Origin: an uncultured Clostridia bacterium
GTDB taxonomy: Bacteria; Bacillota; Clostridia; Christensenellales; CALWSW01
Length of the DNA: 15,058 nt
Reading direction: 5' to 3'
Assembly: GCA_937874755.1 (NCBI GenBank)
Contig: CALNBC010000128.1
Location: 1 to 15,058 of the forward strand
The notes below the pieces were generated by a model that had not been told where the DNA came from, made no database searches, and was given only the letters and a program-made list of their open reading frames with translations. Below, piece by piece: positions 7,040 to 14,661 of the stretch (the stretch's first letter is position 1; every line of letters begins with the position of its first letter). The position numbers and the translations under genes were made by a program.

Positions 7040-7600
7040 ATGAAACCGAAATATATAATACTCAGACTGGCAGCGCTTGCGGTGGCAGCAGTGTTTCTTT
7101 ATAAGGCTCCGCCTTTGATAGGGGAACAGCTTGACAGGAATTATTACGGCGAATGGGTACGCACCGAGCAGTCTGACTGGAAGGGCGTAATAAGTCTTTT
7201 GAACGTGTATACGGACGCGCGTTTTGATGGCGATGAGTTGGCTAGGGCTGTCAAACGCTACGAACGAAGGAACAGAGGTGCTTACATCTCTTATTCGACT
7301 GTTCCTGAAGGCTCTGTGGAGGCGTTGCTAATCCGTAAAAATGCGCCGGACATTTGGATTTTTCCCGAGGGATACATGGAAGCGAGGGAAGGGGATATCG
7401 CAATAACCATGCCCAAACCCCAAGGTGAAAATGTGTTGATAGAGGATTTCGAGTTCGACATTGCGAACCCAGAAGCCGGGGAGATCGAGGAAGATAAAAC
7501 TTGGCGATTTATCGTGTCTGTGCGGGCAGAAGGTGAGGAAGGAGAGTGTGCGAAGGAATTTGTGCAGCTCCTTTGCGAGCTTGTCAACGTAGACGAGTGA
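7040..7600 (+). CDS. Small membrane-anchored protein resembling a truncated solute-binding protein
   Basis: A 186-aa protein I do not recognise as a named family. An N-terminal hydrophobic segment (residues 6-24, preceded by Lys and followed by no clear cleavage site) would act as a signal anchor. The rest recalls ABC extracellular solute-binding proteins: LARAVKRYERRNRGAYISY resembles the first helix and strand, APDIWIFPEGY resembles the PDI-x-x-F/D motif, and the C-terminal part WRFIVSVRAEGEEGECAKEFVQLL resembles the ligand-independent end of the fold where normal proteins have about 400 residues. The middle ligand-binding region is largely missing. AGGAGG (7029-7034) lies five bases upstream of ATG 7040. 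No transporter permease is nearby. It is a single gene between a terminator and the murB promoter. Confidence 0.8.
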   Translation: MKPKYIILRLAALAVAAVFLYKAPPLIGEQLDRNYYGEWVRTEQSDWKGVISLLNVYTDARFDGDELARAVKRYERRNRGAYISYSTVPEGSVEALLIRKNAPDIWIFPEGYMEAREGDIAITMPKPQGENVLIEDFEFDIANPEAGEIEEDKTWRFIVSVRAEGEEGECAKEFVQLLCELVNVDE

Positions 7601-7736
7601 CGAGTTCGCATGAACATCGTAACCGACCGTGACTTCACGTTGGAGGATTCTCGTATTTACTCTTGGACAAGTTGATGCAAACTATGAATAGTGAAAGCAT
7701 AGCAAATGCAGCAATTTGTCTGAGGTTATGCCCATG

Positions 7737-7765
7737 TTGTGTAAAATCGACAAAACTGGTAGAAT
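7737..7765 (+). promoter_or_regulatory. Probable murB promoter with extended -10
   Basis: TTGTGT (7737-7742) and TAGAAT (7760-7765) are exactly 17 bases apart, and TGG (7757-7759) directly precedes the -10, giving an extended -10 element. The predicted transcript start near 7772 lies ahead of ATG 7800. If real, this promoter would drive the whole murB-to-dnaE cluster. Confidence 0.6.
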
Positions 7766-7789
7766 AGTAATAGAAGAAGATGCCTTCGC

Positions 7790-7795
7790 GGAGGG
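7790..7795 (+). promoter_or_regulatory. Shine-Dalgarno site deciding the murB start
   Basis: GGAGGG lies five bases ahead of ATG 7800. The upstream in-frame starts (TTG 7716, ATG 7728, ATG 7734) have only GAGG at 7722-7725, and they precede or overlap the predicted promoter. Confidence 0.7.
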
Positions 7796-7799
7796 AATC

Positions 7800-8708
7800 A
7801 TGGATGTTGCGCCTGTCATAAAAGTGCTGACCGGAAGTGATATAATTGCTGATGCCCCTATGAGCAGTCACACTTCCTTTCGCGTGGGCGGACCTGCAGA
7901 CGCGATGCTCCTTCCCACCTGTGCGGATGAGATTATCCGCGCACTCGCCGTATGCAGGCAAGCAAATATTCCCGTTACCATAATCGGCAACGGCACCAAC
8001 CTCGTTGTTCGTGACGGCGGTATACGCGGACTTGTGATAAAAATCGGCTCCGGAATGAGCAAGATTTCTTTTTGCGGTTGCCGGGTGACCGCCCAGGCGG
8101 GTGCAAGGCTTATGACCGTCGCCGCCGATGCGTGTAATGTGCACAACCTCTCAGGACTCGCCTTTGCCGGAGGGTTACCGGGTAGCGTCGGAGGAGCTGT
8201 TGCTATGAACGCAGGAGCCTACGGCAGCGAGATGAAGGACATCGTCAAGAAAATTCGCTACATTTACCCCGAAGCCCTCTCTGTTTTTGAACGCACGGTT
8301 TCCGAATGCGATTTCGGGTATCGCAGGAGCATATTCTTAGACAAGGGTTATATTGTAATCGAAGCGGAGTTTGAACTGATGAAGGACGACGGGCTCGAGA
8401 AGCAACGCATGGAAGACTATCTCGTCTCAAGAAGGAAGAAGCAGCCTGTGACTTTTCCATGTGCGGGTAGCGTGTTCAAAAGACCACAGGGTCATTACGC
8501 GGGTGCGCTCATAGAGCAGGCAGGAATGAAAGGCGTTTCTGTAGGCGGAGCGCAAGTCTCAGAATTGCACGCGGGCTTTATTGTGAATACAGGCGGCGCG
8601 ACTGCAAAGGACATAACCAGCCTCATCGAGCTTATTCAGAAGCGCGTGTTTGAGAAATCCGGCGTGATGCTTTGCCCCGAGGTAAGAATAATCGGAGAGG
8701 AACAGTAA
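7800..8708 (+). CDS. murB: UDP-N-acetylenolpyruvoylglucosamine reductase
   Basis: FAD- and NADPH-dependent reductase that makes UDP-N-acetylmuramate, the second step of peptidoglycan precursor synthesis. From ATG 7800 it is 302 aa, matching the usual length of Bacillota MurB. The FAD-binding part has SFRVGGPADAML (26-37), IIGNGTNLVVRDGG (61-74) and the GGLPGSVGGAVAMNAGAYG segment (124-142). The substrate-binding part has GYRRS (173-177) and the catalytic Ser224 in AGSVFKRP. Glu294 in CPEVR is the catalytic acid. The frame stays open upstream to about 7716, but this would add an extra 20 or more residues with no MurB counterpart. The stop codon overlaps the rapZ start by one base (TAATG at 8706-8710). 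Confidence 0.97.
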   Translation: MDVAPVIKVLTGSDIIADAPMSSHTSFRVGGPADAMLLPTCADEIIRALAVCRQANIPVTIIGNGTNLVVRDGGIRGLVIKIGSGMSKISFCGCRVTAQAGARLMTVAADACNVHNLSGLAFAGGLPGSVGGAVAMNAGAYGSEMKDIVKKIRYIYPEALSVFERTVSECDFGYRRSIFLDKGYIVIEAEFELMKDDGLEKQRMEDYLVSRRKKQPVTFPCAGSVFKRPQGHYAGALIEQAGMKGVSVGGAQVSELHAGFIVNTGGATAKDITSLIELIQKRVFEKSGVMLCPEVRIIGEEQ

Positions 8709-9565
8709 TGGAACTAATAGTCATAACAGGCATGAGCGGCGCGGGTAAAAGTCACGCGCTAAAAAAGCTTGAGGACATGGGCAATTACTGCGTGGATAAC
8801 TTCCCCCTGGCTCTCATGTCTGCCTTTGTGGACATGGCTGCAGAGAAGAGCGTCGAACGCGCCGCGATGTGCATCGATTGCCGAGATAGTTCCTCCATCG
8901 GAGGACTTTGGGATGCGATCTGCACCCTGCGGGATAAAGGACTGGACGCGAGACTGCTCTTTCTAGACGCGAGGGACGATGTACTCGTCCGAAGGTACAG
9001 CGAGACGAGGCGCGCCCACCCGATGGCGGGCGACGGACCGGTAACAGAAGGCATCAAACGCGAGCGGGAATTGCTTGCTCCGCTTGTCGAGCGGGCGGAT
9101 CACTTCATCGACACCAGCGATTTCAAGCCCGCGCAACTTGGCGCTGTGATAGACAGCATAACCCATTCGGGCGGCGAACATACAGGAGTTATTGTGCAGT
9201 CCTTCGGATTCAAGCGCGGAATTCCGCAGGAAAGCGACATGATGTTCGACGTTCGCTTTATACCGAATCCATTTTGGATAGAGAACTTGCGCCCTCTTTC
9301 CGGGTTGGACAAACCGGTGTACCAGTACGTCATGGGCTTTGACGAGGTCATTGAATTCGTTTCTGATATTTCAGGCTTAATAGTGAGAATACTGCCCTGC
9401 TATGCGCGGGAAGGCAAGCACAGGGTGACTATATCAATAGGTTGCACAGGTGGAAGGCACCGCTCGGTATGCGTTGCCGCAGCTTTGGCCGAGATGCTCA
9501 AAAAAGAAGGCATTTCCGTGACGCTCACCCATAGAGATATCGAGAACGATCTTCAGAGGAGGTAA
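8708..9565 (+). CDS. rapZ: RapZ/YvcJ family nucleotide-binding protein
   Basis: A 285-aa P-loop protein. E. coli RapZ controls glucosamine-6-phosphate synthase through small RNAs, and B. subtilis YvcJ binds and hydrolyses nucleotides and influences competence; the precise role here is inferred. The Walker A loop is GMSGAGKS (residues 8-15), followed by VDNFP (29-33). The C-terminal domain carries the conserved GCTGGRHRSV (245-254), the binding region of the family. ATG 8708 overlaps the murB stop. A frame opening at 8672 is only a shadow inside murB. The end overlaps the whiA Shine-Dalgarno site. In many Bacillota the next gene is glmR/yvcK; here it is whiA directly. Confidence 0.95.
   Translation: MELIVITGMSGAGKSHALKKLEDMGNYCVDNFPLALMSAFVDMAAEKSVERAAMCIDCRDSSSIGGLWDAICTLRDKGLDARLLFLDARDDVLVRRYSETRRAHPMAGDGPVTEGIKRERELLAPLVERADHFIDTSDFKPAQLGAVIDSITHSGGEHTGVIVQSFGFKRGIPQESDMMFDVRFIPNPFWIENLRPLSGLDKPVYQYVMGFDEVIEFVSDISGLIVRILPCYAREGKHRVTISIGCTGGRHRSVCVAAALAEMLKKEGISVTLTHRDIENDLQRR
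9557..9562 (+). promoter_or_regulatory. Shine-Dalgarno site for the whiA TTG start
   Basis: A full AGGAGG lies seven bases upstream of TTG 9570, within the last codons of rapZ. No ATG or GTG fits better, so a TTG start is supported. Confidence 0.8.
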
Positions 9566-9569
9566 CGAG

Positions 9570-10526
9570 TTGTCATTTTCGTCCCGCACCAAGGCTGAGT
9601 TGGCAAAAGAGCGAATAAAGGACGATTGCTGTAAGATTGCCGCACTTTCCGCATTGATGCGCATGTCCGGCTCTTTGCAATTGGCTAGCGGGAGTAAAAA
9701 GCGCCTCCGTATCTCGACGGAAAGCTACGCCGTTACGCGGTGGACCATCAAACTGGCAAAAAGCCTATATCACCTCGAGTCGGAAACACTCATACTGGAG
9801 CGCAAAAGGCTGGGCAAAAACCGCAGCTTTGCAATACTGCTGTTCGGAGACGCTATAGAGCGCACCTTGCTGGATACGGGTTTTCTTGAGGAAACAAAAG
9901 AAGGCATCATATTAGGTAGTGGCATACCTGAGAATTTTCTGCAAAATGATTGTTGCAGGCGTTCCTTTTTGCGAGGCGCGTTCATGGGCGGAGGCTCAAT
10001 ATGCAATCCTGAGAAAGGGTATCACTTCGAATTTGCCGTCGCTTCCGAACAGTTCGCCCAAGATTTGTGTAATCTGTTAAATTCTTACGATTTAAATGCC
10101 AAAATTGTGACCCGAAAAGGGCTTTATGTGGTATACTTGAAAGAGAGTGATAAGATTACTGAATTTCTCGCACTAATCGGAGCAAATGGGGCTCTGTTGG
10201 AACTTGAAAACGTCCGCACAGAAAAGGATTTTACCAACAATATCAACAGAAAGTTCAACTGCGAAACTGCCAACATTAAAAAATCAGTCAATGCTGCTGT
10301 CCGTCAAAGCGAAATGATACGCTATCTGCTGGATAACGGCGAGTTCTCAAAGCTCTCGCCAGAGCTTCGCGAAATAGCCGAGCTTCGGATAGATAATCCA
10401 GAGCTTGCCTTGGCTGAACTGGGCGCGCTTTTGGATCCGCCCCTAGGTAAATCCGGCGTGAACCACAGGTTGCGCAAACTGGAGGATATCGCCCTTTCAA
10501 TTAAACGTCAAAAGGGGGACGCATAA
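9570..10526 (+). CDS. whiA: DNA-binding protein WhiA
   Basis: A 318-aa protein of the WhiA/YvcL family. In actinomycetes it is a transcription factor for sporulation-associated division; in Bacillota it affects division, chromosome segregation and metabolism. The N-terminal part begins with SSRTKAELAKERI, followed by a LAGLIDADG-like fold with the signature LRGAFMGGGSICNPEKGYHFEF (about residues 131-152), without the endonuclease activity of homing enzymes. The C-terminal part is the helix-turn-helix region: SVNAAVRQSEMIRYLL, then LGALLDPPLGKSGVNHRLRKL (about residues 290-310). It starts with TTG, overlaps the next gene by one base at 10526 (TAATG), and follows rapZ by four bases, arguing for one transcript. 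Confidence 0.96.
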   Translation: MSFSSRTKAELAKERIKDDCCKIAALSALMRMSGSLQLASGSKKRLRISTESYAVTRWTIKLAKSLYHLESETLILERKRLGKNRSFAILLFGDAIERTLLDTGFLEETKEGIILGSGIPENFLQNDCCRRSFLRGAFMGGGSICNPEKGYHFEFAVASEQFAQDLCNLLNSYDLNAKIVTRKGLYVVYLKESDKITEFLALIGANGALLELENVRTEKDFTNNINRKFNCETANIKKSVNAAVRQSEMIRYLLDNGEFSKLSPELREIAELRIDNPELALAELGALLDPPLGKSGVNHRLRKLEDIALSIKRQKGDA

Positions 10527-10780
10527 TGGCTATCCACAAAATTGTAAAGGTAAAGAGCCTCGAGGGTCTAAAGGCTCGCCCTGCGGCACTGTTTGTAGCG
10601 GCGGCCAGTCGTTTTTCTTCTCAGATACTCGTAGAAATCGGCAACAAAAAGATCAATGCAAAATCTATTATGGGCGTGCTTTCCCTCGGAATCACCGAGG
10701 GGGACGAAGTCCATATCTTTGCCAGCGGCCTGGATGAACAGCAAGCGGTGGACTCTTTGAGTGCTTTGCTTCAAGGCTAG
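10526..10780 (+). CDS. crh: HPr-like protein, Crh type (Lys at the His15 position)
   Basis: An 84-aa HPr-fold protein. HPr carries phosphate on His15 for the sugar phosphotransferase system and on Ser46 as a carbon signal. Here the His15 site reads GLKARPA, with Lys16 in place of His (numbering is offset by one), while the Ser46 region NAKSIMGVLSLGI (Ser47) is intact. B. subtilis Crh, which binds CcpA but does not transfer phosphate to sugars, carries Gln at this place and is also encoded next to whiA. The protein can therefore be predicted to be a regulator rather than a PTS carrier. The gene overlaps the whiA stop by one base, with AAAGGGGG upstream. The symbol is given by analogy; the protein might belong to a separate HPr-like group. 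Confidence 0.85.
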   Translation: MAIHKIVKVKSLEGLKARPAALFVAAASRFSSQILVEIGNKKINAKSIMGVLSLGITEGDEVHIFASGLDEQQAVDSLSALLQG

Positions 10781-10817
10781 CATTTTTTCTTTTATAAAAT
10801 TCGGAGCATATTAACCA

Positions 10818-13800
10818 ATGAGTGAATTTGTTCATCTGCACGTCCACAGCGAATACAGTCTGTTGGACGGCGCTGCGCGTATTAAAGATTTGGCAAAGCG
10901 TGCGGCAGAACTTGGATTTGAATCCCTTGCAATTACCGACCACGGCGTCATGTACGGCGTCGTGGCTTTTTATCAAGCCTGCAAAGAAAACGGAATAAAG
11001 CCAATAATCGGCTTGGAGGCATACGTTGCCCCCAGAGACATGCATGACAAACAGGGAAAGGCAGATCGCGAGTATGCTCACTTAATTCTGCTTGCCAAAA
11101 ACGAAGTTGGCTACAGAAACCTTTGTAAGCTCGATTCTCTCGCCTTCATAGAGGGCTTCTACTATAAGCCGCGCATCGATTACGATACGCTGGAAAAATA
11201 CTCAGAAGGCTTGATTTGCGCTTCCGCCTGCCTCGCGGGTGACATTCCCCAACTATTGCTCGCCGGTCGGTACGACGATGCCAAAGTACTTGCATTAAGG
11301 CTCAAGGGCATATTTGGCGAGGATTTTTACATCGAGTTGCAGGATCACGGTATTCTAGAGCAAAGGAAGATCATGCCCGAGCTTTTGCGCATATGCGAGG
11401 AAACGGGTATTTCTCCCATCGCAACTAACGACGTTCACTATGTCAACGCGGATGATGCTGCCGCCCAAGATGCGCTTATGTGCGTCCAAATGGTGCGCTT
11501 CGTGGATGAAGAAGACCGCATGCGCATGGAGGGCAACGAGTTCTATTTAAAATCCGCGGAGCAAATGACGGAAATATTTGCCTACTGCCCCGAAGCGATT
11601 AATAACACTGTCAAAATTGCAGAAAAGTGTAACGTCGAGTTCGAGTTCGGTCACACGATATTGCCCCATTACGACGTTCCCGAAGGGGTTAGCAACGTCG
11701 ACTACCTCAGAGGGTTATGCGAGCGCGGCATGAAGAAAAAATGTCCCAATTGTTCCCAGGAATACGTGGAACGGCTGGATTACGAGCTCTCTGTGATAAA
11801 CAGCATGGGCTATACCGACTATTACCTCATCGTCTGGGATTTTATAGATTACGCAAAAAAACAGGGTATCGCGGTCGGCCCGGGCAGGGGAAGCGGCGCT
11901 GGCTCGCTGGCGGCGTATATTCTAGATATTACAGATGTTGACCCTATAAAATACAACCTCCTTTTCGAGCGATTTCTCAACCCCGAGCGCATAAGTATGC
12001 CCGACTTTGATGTGGACTTTTGCATCGAGCGCAGGCAGGAGGTAATCGACTATATTTCCGAAAAATATGGCCAGGATCACGTCGCCCAGATTATCACATT
12101 TAACACGCTTGCGGCGCGTGCCGCCGTTCGTGATATAGGCCGCGTACTGCGCGTTCCCTACGACGAAGTTGACAGGCTTGCCAAACTCATCCCCAGAGAG
12201 CTTAACATATCCATCGAGCGTGCATTGACTACAAGTCAAGAACTGCGCACGATGTACGATACTGACCAGAATGCAAAAAAGATAATCGACCTTGCGATAA
12301 AAGTCGAGGGGATACCGAGGAACCCCTCCACCCACGCGGCGGGCATAGTTATTTCCGCCAGACCGGTGGTGGAACACGTGCCGCTCCAGAAAAATGGAGA
12401 TGTTATTACCACCCAATTCACGATGACCGAAGTCGAAAAACTCGGGCTTCTCAAGATAGACCTGCTCGGGCTTAGGACGCTCACCGTGATTCGGGACACG
12501 TTGGACGAAATTCGCAGCATGGACGAGAAACCGCCCGTAATGGAGGAACTCACCTTCGACGACCCCGCTGTATACAAAATGATTTCAAACGCTGATACGG
12601 ACGGAGTATTCCAACTTGAATCGGGCGGTATGCGCGCCTTCATGCAGCAACTTGCGCCGGACTGCTTTGAGGATATCATCGCCGGCATTTCGCTATTCCG
12701 CCCGGGACCAATGGATCAGATACCGCGCTATGTCGCATGCAAAAAGGATCCTTCTCTTGTGCGCTATGCCCACCCGCTCCTCAAGCCGATACTCGAGCCA
12801 ACATACGGCTGCATAGTGTATCAGGAACAGGTTATGCAGATAGTTCGCGACCTTGCAGGGTACTCCCTGGGCAGGAGCGATCTCGTTCGCAGAGCGATGT
12901 CCAAAAAGAAGAAGGATGTCATGGAGAGCGAGCGCGGGGATTTTATCGAGGGTTGCATCAACAACGGCATCTCCAGAGATATTGCGACAGAGATGTTCGA
13001 CGAAATGATGGATTTCGCCCAGTACGCTTTCAACAAATCCCATGCAGCGGGCTATGCCGTCATTGCTTACAGAACCGCCTATTTAAAGCTGTATTACCCG
13101 GAAGCGTTTATGGCGAGTCTCATGAACAGCTTTTTGGACAGTATTGATAAAGTTGCGGAATACGTTCGTTCTAGCAAAGACCATGGCATAACCACCCTCC
13201 CGCCGGACATCAACGCATCTATGACCAGGTTCTCGGTGGAAACCTCGAAGGGCGGCAAAAAGTGCATCCGATTTGGGCTGGGCGCCATACGCAATGTCGG
13301 CGTAAATGCCTGCCAAGAGATTATTGCCGAAAGGGAAAACAACGGTTCATACAGAGACTTTTTCGATTTCCTGAAGCGCGCTGGCGAATTCGTCAACCGC
13401 AGGATGGTAGAAGGAATGATTAAGGCGGGTGCTTTCGATTGCTTCGGCTACAAGAGAAGCCAGTTGATAGAAGGTTGCGGTCAAGCTATGGACGTCATGG
13501 CGGAAGAGCGCAAGCGCGAACAGAATGGGCAAATTAACCTCTTTGACATGTTTGCCGACGAACCCGATATGGCAATGAAGTACGAACTGCCAGACATCGA
13601 GGAGTATCCTCCGCAAGTGCGCTACGCCTTCGAAAAAGAAGCCACCGGCATGTACATTTCTGGGCACCCTCTCAACGATTACAAAAAAGAGCTGTCCAGC
13701 TTAAAGCTCACAATTTCGAAGGTTCTTGATGCTGACGAACTCGAAGGCGAAGTCAAAGAAGGGGACAGGATTAAAATCGGCGGTATAATAACCGCCGTGC

Positions 13801-14276
13801 GCAGAAAGACGACCCGTTCGCAGTCTGTCATGGCGTACGTCACAATCGAAGATTTGACGGATTCTATAGAGCTTGTTGTATTCCCCAGAGTGCTCGAGGC
13901 CGCCCGTAGCCTTTTAGTAAACGATACGTTGGTAATGGTAAGCGGAAAGGTCAACATCCGCGACGACAACGCAAATGTCATCGTTGCGGACGAGTTTGCA
14001 CCGCTAATTCAAAAAAACCAGCCGAAGCTTGGCGATTCTTCGCCCAAACAGAACGGCAAAGCGATAAATCCGGGTCTGTACGTAAAATGCGGCAATAACA
14101 AAGCCAAAGAGGTGATGACCATTGCCGCACATTACCCGGGCAGTCTACCGGTGGTGTTAGCGGTGGGGGGAAGAGCGCTGAAAGCTCCACCGGGGTTTTG
14201 CGTGTCGCCGGAAGACGACCTCGTCCAGAGTCTCTCGACGCTACTCGGAAGCGAAAATGTCAAACTGGTGCGCTAA
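10818..14276 (+). CDS. dnaE: DNA polymerase III subunit alpha (DnaE)
   Basis: A 1152-aa replicative polymerase. Order of domains: PHP (about 1-210), polymerase palm, thumb and fingers (about 270-790), helix-hairpin-helix region (about 790-890), OB-fold (about 985-1065) and a short C-terminal domain. In the PHP domain the likely metal ligands H8, H10, D17, H42, E67, H88, C138, D205 and H207 all appear to be present. Catalytic Asp398 and Asp400 are in PDFDVDFC, and Asp548 in KIDLLGLRTL. The active site includes GPGRGSGAGSLAAY (near residue 355). The canonical N-terminus FVHLHVHSEYSLLDGAARI fixes the start at ATG 10818, although the best Shine-Dalgarno match (GGAG at 10803-10806) is 11 bases away. 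The gene follows crh by 37 bases, an AT-rich gap. Confidence 0.98.
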   Translation: MSEFVHLHVHSEYSLLDGAARIKDLAKRAAELGFESLAITDHGVMYGVVAFYQACKENGIKPIIGLEAYVAPRDMHDKQGKADREYAHLILLAKNEVGYRNLCKLDSLAFIEGFYYKPRIDYDTLEKYSEGLICASACLAGDIPQLLLAGRYDDAKVLALRLKGIFGEDFYIELQDHGILEQRKIMPELLRICEETGISPIATNDVHYVNADDAAAQDALMCVQMVRFVDEEDRMRMEGNEFYLKSAEQMTEIFAYCPEAINNTVKIAEKCNVEFEFGHTILPHYDVPEGVSNVDYLRGLCERGMKKKCPNCSQEYVERLDYELSVINSMGYTDYYLIVWDFIDYAKKQGIAVGPGRGSGAGSLAAYILDITDVDPIKYNLLFERFLNPERISMPDFDVDFCIERRQEVIDYISEKYGQDHVAQIITFNTLAARAAVRDIGRVLRVPYDEVDRLAKLIPRELNISIERALTTSQELRTMYDTDQNAKKIIDLAIKVEGIPRNPSTHAAGIVISARPVVEHVPLQKNGDVITTQFTMTEVEKLGLLKIDLLGLRTLTVIRDTLDEIRSMDEKPPVMEELTFDDPAVYKMISNADTDGVFQLESGGMRAFMQQLAPDCFEDIIAGISLFRPGPMDQIPRYVACKKDPSLVRYAHPLLKPILEPTYGCIVYQEQVMQIVRDLAGYSLGRSDLVRRAMSKKKKDVMESERGDFIEGCINNGISRDIATEMFDEMMDFAQYAFNKSHAAGYAVIAYRTAYLKLYYPEAFMASLMNSFLDSIDKVAEYVRSSKDHGITTLPPDINASMTRFSVETSKGGKKCIRFGLGAIRNVGVNACQEIIAERENNGSYRDFFDFLKRAGEFVNRRMVEGMIKAGAFDCFGYKRSQLIEGCGQAMDVMAEERKREQNGQINLFDMFADEPDMAMKYELPDIEEYPPQVRYAFEKEATGMYISGHPLNDYKKELSSLKLTISKVLDADELEGEVKEGDRIKIGGIITAVRRKTTRSQSVMAYVTIEDLTDSIELVVFPRVLEAARSLLVNDTLVMVSGKVNIRDDNANVIVADEFAPLIQKNQPKLGDSSPKQNGKAINPGLYVKCGNNKAKEVMTIAAHYPGSLPVVLAVGGRALKAPPGFCVSPEDDLVQSLSTLLGSENVKLVR

Positions 14277-14285
14277 ATTTCATTG

Positions 14286-14294
14286 TGGTATAAT
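14286..14294 (+). promoter_or_regulatory. Extended -10 promoter for comFB-mtrB-pfkA
   Basis: TGGTATAAT at 14286-14294 is a perfect extended -10 element, about 35 bases upstream of the comFB ATG and just after the dnaE stop. The -35 region (around 14266-14271) is a poor match, which extended -10 promoters tolerate. No terminator separates dnaE from it. Confidence 0.6.
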
Positions 14295-14328
14295 TATTTT
14301 TAACGGTAAATAAAAGGAGGCCTCTCGG

Positions 14329-14610
14329 ATGGAATGCAAGAACCTGATGGAAGAGCTTGTCGATATGAGGATTGACGACCTAATGGGCGCTATTGACATG
14401 TGCAGATGCCCGCAATGTAGAGAAGATGTAAAGGCGTATGCGCTCAATCATCTTGCGCCTTGCTATGTAACTAGCAACAAAGGAAGCGTATTCTCCCGTT
14501 TTACAGCCCAAACCGCGCAGCATCAGGCTGAAGTTGCGAGCATCCTCATCCGAGCGATTGAGATCGTCCGCAAAAGCCCCCGCCATGAATCTGCTATGCA
14601 GCAAGTGTGA
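14329..14610 (+). CDS. ComFB-family protein
   Basis: A 93-aa protein of the ComFB family, found in the comF operon of B. subtilis with no settled function there; in cyanobacteria, ComFB-domain proteins have been reported to bind c-di-GMP. The family pattern is visible: an N-terminal NLMEELVDMRIDDLM helix, the Cys cluster CRCPQC (Cys25, Cys27, Cys30), then DVKAYALNHLAPCYVTSNKGSVF. Cys3 and Cys45 may add to it. The three clustered Cys could bind a metal, which is inference. A strong AAAAGGAGG (14312-14320) precedes ATG 14329. Neighbours are dnaE upstream and mtrB downstream, not the usual comF genes. Confidence 0.88.
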   Translation: MECKNLMEELVDMRIDDLMGAIDMCRCPQCREDVKAYALNHLAPCYVTSNKGSVFSRFTAQTAQHQAEVASILIRAIEIVRKSPRHESAMQQV

Positions 14611-14661
14611 TAATAAGTTGTTTTATCAAGGAATCATATTTCCTCGAAAGGGAGAATCTCA

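Noticed and set aside
7610..7675. 21-codon plus-strand frame between the 7040 gene and murB
   Set aside because: No convincing ribosome site, very short and no recognisable peptide; treated as chance.
14281..14661. TRAP-binding triplet repeats (GAG/UAG every 2-3 bases) upstream of mtrB or comFB
   Set aside because: No run of regularly spaced triplets was seen by eye here, so no autoregulatory site is claimed.
14611..14661. AGGAA...TTCCT inverted repeat between comFB and mtrB as a terminator
   Set aside because: Only five base pairs and no T-run; too weak to call.
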